From NCBI GenBank assembly GCA_963556255.1, contig OY744608.1, positions 31,187,154 to 31,251,153 on the forward strand: a stretch of 64,000 nt of DNA, given 5' to 3'. The notes under the pieces are model-generated. The model did no database searches and was not told the DNA's origin. It saw nothing but the letters and a program-made list of their open reading frames with translations. The DNA comes from Allolobophora icterica (taxonomy: Eukaryota; Annelida; Clitellata; Crassiclitellata; Lumbricidae). A program made the translations under genes and the position numbers. This document shows, one piece after another, positions 1-8,113 of the stretch (the stretch's first letter is position 1; each line of letters starts with the position of its first letter).

Positions 1-339
1 CTGGGAGGGTTGTGCCGCAATCGCTGGAAGCGCTGCAGAAACGGCTGTTTCTGCGGAATCACCGAACAATGCTGATATCGGGTTAAAATTAGTTGACTCT
101 GCAATTTGCGCCGGCAAATGTTGTAAAGCGCTGGTGACTTTCTGCAGATCCTTAGAAGTTTCTTTTTGTGATTCAGCCGTGGCTGTGGCGATGGGTTTAA
201 AAAGCTTTGTCGTATCATAAAGAAGATTTGAATCACTTAATTTCTCGTCCACAAAACGCTGCCTCAGCCGACTTCTCCGAGCTAAATAATCTTGAGTTAA
301 CGCGTCCCGCTGCTGCTTAGACGAAACTTTGGTCCACAT
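1..339 (-). CDS. Polinton-associated helical protein, N-terminal part
   Basis: An open frame of 113 codons starts at an ATG (complement of 337-339, preceded by an AT-rich stretch) and is still open at the window edge. The product starts MWTKVSSKQQRDAL, has a basic patch (YLARRSRLRQRF) and a helix-prone region rich in S, T, K and Q around residues 55-85, followed by an alanine-rich stretch. No enzyme motif is seen. I infer that it belongs to the Polinton because it lies next to Polinton genes and resembles the small helical proteins those elements carry beside capsid genes, but I cannot name it. Confidence 0.5.
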   Translation of the reverse strand, partial: MWTKVSSKQQRDALTQDYLARRSRLRQRFVDEKLSDSNLLYDTTKLFKPIATATAESQKETSKDLQKVTSALQHLPAQIAESTNFNPISALFGDSAETAVSAALPAIAAQPSQ

Positions 340-349
340 CGTGGTTGTA

Positions 350-800
350 TATCGACTATAATATGGTTTATATGTTACCTACATCGTTTCTTTAAGTAAT
401 TGTTTTTTTTAAATGAAGAGATCTTAAGTTGAAAAAAAATATATCCTTCTGTTTTTATATTCAGAATCTGGTATAAAAACGCAGTCTTGCGTTCGCTGTT
501 ATAACATTGACTAACCCTAACCCTAACCCTCTACAGACTTGCAAACAAACCCAGTCCTTCGTCCGTCTTTCATAGCATTTCATAATATAGTAGTGGTATA
601 TATCGTTTGCATCTCGTTTTATATGTAAGAAACGATGTTTCGTTAAGTAATTGTCAGATTTTAATGAAGAGAGCCTTTTATTTTTAAAAATATCCTTCTG
701 TTTGTTCCCCAGAATCTGCCACAAAAACGAGGCCTTCGCTGGGTTGCACAACATTGGCTATTTTTAGTATCTACGCAATTGCAAACAAAGCCGATTTCTC
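350..800. repeat. Diverged direct duplication, ~240-bp unit
   Basis: Two diverged copies share in order TTAAGTAATTG, AATGAAGAGA, TATCCTTCTGTTT, CAGAATCTG, AAAAACG, and GCAAACAAA. The first copy spans roughly 350-560, the second 600-800. Neither codes. It looks like an old tandem duplication in Polinton intergenic DNA. Confidence 0.55.
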
Positions 801-1194
801 CTTCAATTTCGATTACGAAGTCAGACAAAAAATCTGGCTGACTTCACAATCGGTAAAGAAAACACAGTTGGTTTTTAAAACGCTTAGGAAAAATGTTTTA
901 TGTTAAATCGGCGTAGTTTAATTTTTCCACTTTCACAATGGGTTTTTTTTTAGTTCTAAATTTAGACGCCTTCTCCATCAGCAGTAGCATAGTTCTTCTG
1001 GCCAATTCCGTCTGTAGCCTAGTTCTGGCCAATCCACGTCTGTAGCCTAGTTCTGACCAATCCAAGTGTAGAGCCTCGTTAACCTTCCACTTCCGTCAAC
1101 CACGTTGTTATTGACAAAAATGTTTTTCATTGACGAAAAAATAGTTCATTGACGGAAATTATCTACTCGGACAAGATTTGGCCAGAGCGGACGA

Positions 1195-1280
1195 GAATGA
1201 AATTCATTCGCGTCAGCGCCAGCGCCAGCTGCGAATAAAAAAAACGAAAACACACACGCTGACGCGAATGAAATTCATTC
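1195..1280. repeat. Inverted repeat with 23-bp arms
   Basis: Arms 1195-1217 and 1258-1280 are complementary at 22 of 23 positions (GAATGAAATTCATTCGCG core). Each arm is itself nearly palindromic, so cruciform or hairpin forms are possible. The 40-bp spacer contains GCCAGCGCCAGC and an A-run. It may be a tiny foldback element. Confidence 0.6.
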
Positions 1281-2026
1281 GCGGAACAAAAAATTAGCTG
1301 TTCTTTCATAACTTCAACATGATTGATGCTTTTATATGAAAGAAAGAAACTTAGAAATCTGTTAGAAATCTAGACACTTTTAGTACTTTTACTCCTCCAC
1401 AAATATTCCGTCTTTAAAGTGGACCAATTTAATGTGTTTTTGCCACGAAGTTTATGAATAGGCCTAGGTTAAAGCGTTGTTAAATTGGTTGTGGTTGGAA
1501 AAAGCCGAAGTTTACATTACTAAATTACCGCGTGAAACTAATATAATTCTTCTTCAAAGGTAGGCCTACATGTAGAAATCCTTCCTTCGATCCATGCCAC
1601 AGAATGGGATAGGCCTTTATATAAATTGTACATCACAACGGCAGACACAATCATCTTTGATGTCAACGCCGTTAAATAAAATACCAGCCACATATTCAAG
1701 TTCACATTCTATTGCATTCAAATCCATGTTACGGAATCAGATAGACCTCTATATAAATCTCACAGTACAGTTACAGTTACAGTTAATAGGCTAGTTTAAG
1801 CTATGTAAGCTTTTAGTGCCTATAGCCTTCCATCCAATTGTCCAGTTTGTGTTTGAAAAAGTTCCGGAACAGCCACATATGCAAGTAAGCCTAGGCTGTA
1901 TTCGGCCATGAACTTTGCACCGTTCAACGGAATCTTTCTCACCGCGTTAGCGCCTTTATATTAGAAGCTGTCATTGTTAATTAGTTTATTCAGCGACATC
2001 ACCACAGTATAAATAATTACTTATAC

Positions 2027-2072
2027 CAAAGATCTTAGAGTCGTAGACTAGTCTACGACTCTAAGATCTTTG
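2027..2072. repeat. Perfect 46-bp palindrome
   Basis: Two 23-bp arms meet with no spacer at ACT|AGT (between 2049 and 2050). The left arm reads CAAAGATCTTAGAGTCGTAG onward. Farther out, CACAGTATAA (about 2002-2011) and TTATACTGTG (about 2075-2084) are also complementary, so the whole may be a foldback insertion in the surrounding tandem array. Confidence 0.8.
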
Positions 2073-2079
2073 CTTATAC

Positions 2080-2332
2080 TGTGAAACTGCCATTTGACAT
2101 TTATATAGCGCCATTCCCATTAGCCATATGAATTGTTTTTTTAAATGCGGTCAAAGAAAATGCAAAATAGGCCTATGTTTGAAACTTGTTAAAGACATCA
2201 CTCATAGCTGCCATTTGACATTTATATAGCGCCATTCCCATTAGCCATAGGCTTGTCTGATAAAGGCAACATGCGGTCAGAGAAAATGCAACATAGGCCT
2301 ATACAACTTGTTAAAAACATCACCACAGTATA
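2080..2332. repeat. Tandem ~125-bp repeat units (left part of array)
   Basis: Two copies carry CCATTTGACATTTATATAGCG followed by CCATTCCCATTAGCCATA, ATGCGGTCA, AGAAAATGCAA, ATAGGCCTAT and CTTGTTAAA. Related units occur right of the 2.87-kb insertion (5205-5735), showing that the array was once continuous. Confidence 0.7.
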
Positions 2333-2626
2333 GACCTTTTCAGGCGCGAACGATTACCATGGTAAAAGCTGTCCCGTGATGCATCACGGCCAACGCGCCA
2401 TTTTCGTGTAGGGCAAAACATTGCCTTCTACACAGGCCCTACTGATGGGCAAAAGCCGCTGTAGTTGTTGTTCAGTCCATTTCGCGTTAGTGCCCAGACA
2501 AAATATTATACCGGCTTGCCAAATTACACATTTCAATTATTTTTTAAAATGCACAGAAAACGAAATCAAACAGAATTTTACCAGACGGAGCCCTCCGGAT
2601 CAATTGTTTTCAACGTTGATAAAACA

Positions 2627-2735
2627 CGTCGGCGGTGAAGGATCGCGCCCGATTAATGCATTGGATAATGAGCAGGGTCGAGGCGATATCGTCACTGTAT
2701 GAAAACGTGTAGGCCTACATTTACATTTTACATTT
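2627..2735 (+). repeat. Retroposon 3' tail with (ACATTT) repeats
   Basis: GGCGGTGAAGGATC, CCCGAT, ATTGGATAATGAGCAGGGT and ATATCGTC lead into a TACATTTACATTT tail. The same string, diverged, is present at about 16115-16234. Two separate copies ending in the same simple tail point to the 3' end of a SINE or LINE family. Confidence 0.55.
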
Positions 2736-4042
2736 GCGTCAAAACCCAGGGATGGAAGACTTGACATAGGCCTATAATTATCGCTTTCACATAAGTCTGA
2801 CACCAGTTACTTCAATATTTCCATTAATATCTGTGCATTGAGGCGTACACCAAATAGTGTGGAATGATTATGTGACCCACAACAGATCATTTGGAACTGC
2901 CTCCTGTTTTCCAAAACGAAGTTTTTCAACGTGTCTGTTGCATCATTGACTTTACCGAATTCTGCATACAAAGGCTCATTAATGACAAAAGCGTACACAT
3001 TTTCCAACTACAAGCGTCACAACAGTACTGTCAAGTGCCCGATTGGTAGGGGGCCTATAAGTCCATCTGGCAGTTGTACCTACATAATCGCCTTGCTGGG
3101 GTGGTCGTGCAACGGTGCAAGTGATCGTGCCATATAGTACTCGATTCCAGGGTCAACTAAGCTCTATCCAGGTGATATTGTATTAGCAGCCAGGGTTTCT
3201 ATGAAGGATAACTGCAAAGTATGGCATTAATCTTATACAAGTGCCAGCATTCACAAAAGGTAAAAAACAGAGTTGCAGAGGTGGAAATGTCAAGACAGAT
3301 GTTGCGTGCTCGAATTCATATTTAATGAGTAATTGGGCAAATTAGAGTTTAAAATACTGAGTGACACACTGCCAATAAATCTGGTAAAGAAGAAATTAAG
3401 GTCAAAGCAGTGAAAGCACTGTAACACTATAGATAAATTTGTAACAATAGCTGCAGCCGTTGTGAACATGAATCATTCCATACTGTGATGCTTAAAATTT
3501 TGAACACTTTTGCACACTAAGAATGGACATATCTTGAAACAATTTTTTTTTAATTAAAAAAAAATAACTGCATGCACTAAACAGCATCATAGTCACTACA
3601 TAGTGTAAAAGAGAAGTAGTCATTCTGGTCTTGACATAGTTCCTTTAGCTTTGGTTTGCATATGACAGCACTTTGAAAATTACCAGCATACCAGTGTAAT
3701 CAACTGTTTACCCTACATGTTGGAAGATCCATTTCCCTTAGGTGCACAAGTTGGTACCATTAGTTCAGCAGTGCACAGTGCTGTCAACCAGTTTGGAATT
3801 TACTGTTGGTTAGGCAGCGGTAGCAGTTGATGTGCTGCCTTTGCTCTTTCCATAATTTTTATATACTTTGTTGATGTGTTAAAATTCTGGCAGTACACAT
3901 TTTGTGTAAAATAATTCTAATGTGGCCAGCATATTTTGCAGAAAATCTCATTGTGATAGAGATAGATCTGTTCCATGTGCAGACCAGCTGATGCACATGT
4001 ATAACACAAAAAGTCAGCAAATCAAGTTCTGAGATTGCTAAC

Positions 4043-4230
4043 CAGTGCTCGAAGTGGAACGGTATGAAACGGTATGCCATACCGGCACCTCTCCTAGCCG
4101 GCTGAAAGCATACCGGAACTTCTCCAGGCGAAAGATCCATGCCGGTATGGCCCAAAGACATATCGGTATCGGGCAGAGGAATGGTTCTTATATCCATACC
4201 GGCACCTATTGTTTCCCACTTCGAGCCTAT
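4043..4230. mobile_element. hAT-type MITE (188 bp), nested in the 2.87-kb element
   Basis: The termini CAGTGCTCGAAGTGG and CCCACTTCGAGCCTAT are inverted repeats, and the 8-bp sequence TTGCTAAC lies directly on both sides (4035-4042 and 4231-4238). The 8-bp duplication and CAG-type end are diagnostic of hAT superfamily MITEs. The interior contains repeated CCGGTATG/CATACCGG pairs. Confidence 0.85.
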
Positions 4231-5204
4231 TTGCTAACTGACCCTGCACTTGTGTGTAGTGACCATGTTTCATTTTAAGAGAAGAGTTCCAAAGTAATAG
4301 CTGTTGGCTATGCTTATTAAGAAAGGAAGTGCTATCCTTAATTGACATGGTAATACTGATCTGTATTTGAAGGAACTTTTTATTTCCAGAATCTACATCC
4401 CTTGACAGTCACATGTGCCATGCCGATCAGAAGTGCAACAAGATATGGATATCTAGGATTAATTGAAATTCCACAGGTCTCAACTTTGAGATTCACATGT
4501 AAAGCAGAACACTTTTCCAAATATTGCTGAGCTGCTGCATTCATGCTTTCAAGACCATACCTCATAGCAATATTTTAAAATGGCAAATTGCAAAGCAGTA
4601 TCTTTTGCAGAAGGCTTTTTGTGGATTTTGCAGAATTTTGCATATTTGCAGGCATGTTATCGTGAAACAGTGACAAAGTAAAACGGCCTTTCTGATATTC
4701 ATGCCACAGGCCACTCTCACATTGCAATCGTGTTGCCCCTTCCAGAGCAGTAAGCTCTACTTTCACTTGGCGTGTGTTTTTGCATACATATTTCTATTCT
4801 GTTTCTGACAACGTCGCATAACTGGAATTGAATAATTTCCCAAATGTTTACTGGAAATCTAGGGCAGATCCTTATTTTGAGTTCTACCACACCAACTATG
4901 CGTAAATAGCTCCCACTGGGTAACGTCGTTTATCCACTTCGATGCATCATCAATAGCCTATATATATATAGGCCTGTGGGTCGTCAATGTTCACTTGGAA
5001 CCCGATACTACTTAACTTGAATAAGTAACGATCTCTTGCTCCCTTATGCAAAGATAAGTAATAGGAACTCATTTAAAAAAAGAGAATTTCACGGTGAATG
5101 AATCATTGGTTTGCCACACGAACTAACCGCTTTTGCCCTACACAACTTACGCATGCGCGACCTGGTTCAAGAAAACTAGGTCAAATGACGCGGCCGAAAA
5201 GGTC

Positions 5205-5719
5205 TATAAATAATTACTTATACTGTGCAACTACCATTATTATTAATTTTTTGTTGAAAAACCAAAAGCGAACCGATCGATGAACAAGTATAGAAAAATA
5301 TAAAAACACAGAAGTAATAATAATTGAAAAAGGAGTGTAAATTTAAACAAAATTAAATATTACCAGGCTAATAACCTACATCAAAAATAATAGATACATT
5401 TTAAAACTATTATCTAAAATGGCTAAAGACATTTACATAGCGCCTTCATTGTAAGCCGTTGGGAAGATTTTAGCGAAAAGCAAAAGATACAGGTGTTTTA
5501 TTAGTCATGGGGAAAATGAATGTTGGGTTTTAAGCGAAAAGCAAGAGCTAATTTTTTTAACAATGGAGGGTTCGTATAGCGCCTTTTTTTCTCATTGATT
5601 GTTTAAAAAGCAAAAAAAGCTAGGGGTCTTATTTTTTTTAGTCGTAGGCAAGATTTCAAGCAAAAAGCAAGAAGTTAAGGGTAGTTGTATCTAGCAATGT
5701 AGCATTTATATTGCGCCTT
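5205..5719. repeat. Tandem ~125-bp repeat units (right part of array)
   Basis: Degenerate units contain ACATTTACATAGCGCCTT, GTATAGCGCCTT and ATTTATATTGCGCCTTTTAATT, each followed by a GCC(A/G)TAGG-like string and AGCGAAAAGCAA. They match the array left of the inserted element. No gene is seen. Confidence 0.6.
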
Positions 5720-6402
5720 TTAATTGGCCATAGGTCTATAGAAGCGATCGAACCCGCTTCGATACTTACCATCATAAACTTTGGACGTCAGATCTATGAC
5801 TGCAAAGCCATATGGTTCTGCTACACACTGACTAAAGAAATTACGAAATTCATCAAAATTCATGTCACCTGCCACGAACGTGTCGTGAATGGCTCGCAGA
5901 TTCTTACTGTCTTGGTTGAATAGGACAATAAGATTAGCATTGTCGCGGATGGCTTGTTTAGAAATGTGAAAGTAGTTTTGTGTTAGATATATGCAGCTTG
6001 CTCCGCCATGTCTCCCCATACAAAAGTATCTTTCGATGGGACCCTGTTTTTGTAACATCACGTCGTCGAAGATTAAAAGGCTCCTGACGTTTTTATCAAG
6101 AGATTCCACTGCTACTATGTCATCTGAACAAGAGTGAAAACTCGCAATTTCTTTCCCAGCAAATTTTTCGAGTTCTATGGCCCAGTCTCGGAGAAACTGA
6201 TATTTTCCTGTCCCAGAGATTTCGAGTATAGGTACAGCCTGTCATAACGTAGGTACCCCTTATTCAACAGAAGGTTAAGCAGTAAGTTTGTTTTCCCACA
6301 TCCGCTAGGCCCACAGATTATACATCGTATGCTAGATGGTAATAACCAATGGTGGTGTTTTTTTCCATCGTCAGCTTCGAGGTCAAAATTTGTTATTTCC
6401 AT
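5720..6402 (-). pseudogene. Polinton packaging ATPase (A32/FtsK-HerA type), frameshifted
   Basis: Two minus-strand frames make one protein. The 5' frame (6402-6175) begins MEITNFDLEADDG and carries a Walker A loop, GPSGCGKTN, near residues 31-39. The 3' frame (ending at 5720) carries Walker B, LLIFDD, then QNYFH and FNQDSKNL. Such ATPases pump the genome into capsids of Polintons, adintoviruses and NCLDV. The frames fail to join by one base at the T-run 6203-6206 (A-run in the sense strand); downstream of it the second frame continues the family pattern back to that point. The joined length, about 225 residues, suits the family. It is either a real lesion or a homopolymer miscall. Confidence 0.85.
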
Positions 6403-6441
6403 ATAAAGACAACAAGTTTTTAATCATATTCAACGAAAACA

Positions 6442-7049
6442 ATGTATTGCCTACGATGTAAGACACACACTGAGTCTTCAAATGAAACAATCACAGAGTT
6501 AAAAAAAACGGGCGACCAGCCAAGAAGGGCACATGTGTTGTCTGTGGTGCAAAGAAGAGCCAGATTTTGCCTTCTAAAGTGCGGAAGCATAAGTCTCGTG
6601 AGCATAAGTCACGTGAGCGCGAAACTCATGAGTCTCGCGGAGGCTCGTTGCTGAATAGCGCCCTAAACGCTCTACCTCTACCAGAAATGCATATGAGCCT
6701 TCCATCCGGTATGCCTTCAGAAGATAATCCGGGAGGTTCTTTTCAGAATACAGGAAAATACTCTTACTGTGGGCCATTCACAAAACTCGATAAACGGCTG
6801 TCACAGCACTATCGCGGTATTAATCAGCTCGACCGTGCGTGCCTCCACCATGATGTGGCTTACGCAGTTCATAAAGACACTCGAGGGCGTAATCACGCAG
6901 ATGATATTCTCGCTGCAGCCGCGTCTAAGATCGCACTTTCCGATGAAGCTCCAGATTATGAAAAGAAGGACGCCCGGCTTGTATCGGCCATTATGTCAGC
7001 GAAGTCGAGGCTGGGGATGGGTGTTGGAAGGCGACGTAAACGTAAATGA
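6442..7049 (+). CDS. Zinc-ribbon + parvovirus-like phospholipase A2 protein of the Polinton (N-terminus frameshifted)
   Basis: The intact 3' frame (open from 6486, stop 7047-7049) encodes a Ca-loop YCGP and catalytic LDRACLHHDVAY, the His-Asp pair of secreted and VP1-type PLA2. An arginine/lysine-rich tail (GRRRKRK) ends it. In parvoviruses this domain breaches the endosomal membrane during entry; PLA2 genes are also known from some adintovirus-like elements. Immediately 5', a frame from ATG 6442 encodes MYCLRCKTHTE, and the downstream frame has CVVCGAKK, so together they give two CxxC pairs of a zinc ribbon. The two parts differ by one frame at the A-run 6501-6508. The divergent ATPase gene starts 39 bp away, so the pair could share a promoter. 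Confidence 0.75.
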
Positions 7050-7103
7050 ATTTTTTAATTTGTGTATGTGTTTACCTGTTTGAAATATATAGTTTTTAGT
7101 GAA

Positions 7104-8113
7104 ATGTCTAAGCACCTATCAACTATTTATTACAGCCTAGAGGTTACTGGCGTGGAAAGGCGGCGGTGAAAAAACTAGCCTTAGCCGCCAAAGTTTCAGA
7201 AGCGGAAGCTCGCGATTGGCTAAAAAAGCAAGCTGTTTGGCAAATTTATTTACCAGTTCCCCGCTACATACCGCGTCCGAAATTCGAGGAGAAACGCCCA
7301 AACGCCGTACACCAAGCCGATCTCTTGTTTTTACCTCACGATAAGGTAGGCCGCAAGATTTTTAAATACGCTCTCACGGTGGTTGATATTTCTTCAAGAT
7401 ACAAACAAGCTGAACCGTTGATTGATAAAAGTGCGACTGAAGTCGCCGCCGCTTTAAGCCGGATCTATAAGAGGGGCCCACTAACTTGGCCTCGACTCCT
7501 TCAGGTCGACCCTGGACGGGAATTTATGGGTGCTTTTACACCGTTGATGGCGAAACACGATGTTCTTGTAAGACGCGGACAGGCTGGGAATCATCGTCAA
7601 CAGGGCATCGTTGAACGCTTTAACCGGACTCTGGCTGAGCGACTCTTCGGTGCTCAATACGCCCAGGAGTTGCTCCTGGCTGCAAGGGGGTCATCCGAAC
7701 GGTCAGTGGAATGGGTTCGACGATTGCCTGAAGTTGTAGCTGCACTAAACAATGAGCCGACGCGTTTGCTCGACTTGAAGCCGGTTGAAGCGATGAAAGC
7801 TGCTAAAGTGACACAGAAGCCCTCTCATTCACAAATGAAAACTCGTTTGTGGGGCCTGGATGAGCCAATTCTCGGACATGACGTTCTCGTTCGATATTTG
7901 TACGCTCCCGGCGAGCTTGAGGGTGGAAGCAAACGCGCTACCGACCCTAACTGGTCGCTCACCATCCACGCTATTTCGAATATTGTTTGGCAAGCCGGTC
8001 AGCCGGCGTTGTACCATCTGGTTGATGGACCTGCCCGCGGGTTTGTACGTGAGGAGCTGCTTTTAGTTCCTATGGGCACTGAATTACCTCCCGACAGAAT
8101 ACTCAACCGTTGA
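7104..8113 (+). CDS. Polinton integrase (DDE, retroviral-like), 5' end frameshifted
   Basis: The long frame 7166-8113 is read as 315 codons, but similarity to Polinton integrases begins upstream of its first usable codon (RGYWRGKAAVKKLA). The catalytic triad is visible at D52 (QADLLF), D115 (VDPGREF) and E150 (GIVERFNRTL), a D-D(34)E spacing, and the C-terminal part is basic and could form a small beta-barrel. The enzyme inserts the element into the host chromosome. A start ATG at 7104 gives a short peptide in another frame that leads into the conserved segment; the frames meet at the CC pair 7136-7137 with one base lacking. An alternative is a splice acceptor, since TTTATTACAG precedes the segment. 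The gene ends 11 bp inside the convergent polymerase gene. Confidence 0.9.

Larger units (their letters stand above)
340..1979. other. Non-coding stretch, AT-rich, internally repetitive
   Basis: No credible gene. It holds a diverged duplication (350-560 against 600-800), three tandem copies of a roughly 34-bp unit around TAGCCTAGTTCTGGCCAATCC (about 985-1065), short (TTGACAAAAA)-like runs near 1110-1160, and an inverted repeat at 1195-1280. Three tandem TAACCC units (512-530) match the animal telomere hexamer but are too few to mean much. Confidence 0.5.
2333..5204. mobile_element. 2.87-kb inverted-repeat DNA element, TATA target duplication
   Basis: The ends are inverted: GACCTTTTCAGGCGCG at 2333 and the complement GACCTTTTCGGCCGCG at 5204; the motif GTGTAGGGCAAAA also recurs inverted (about 2407 and 5131). 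TATA flanks both sides (2329-2332, 5205-5208). A paralogous array unit near 2000-2024 reads CAGTATAAATAATTACTTATA without interruption and so serves as an empty site. No long transposase frame is seen, so it is non-autonomous or decayed. TATA is itself palindromic, so a TA duplication with one base pair shifted at each end cannot be excluded. Confidence 0.7.

Noticed and set aside
512..530. TAACCC repeats as an interstitial telomere
   Set aside because: Only three units; too short to separate from chance.
461..754. 97-codon minus-strand frame
   Set aside because: It spans the diverged non-coding duplication and telomere-like repeats and has no protein-like pattern.
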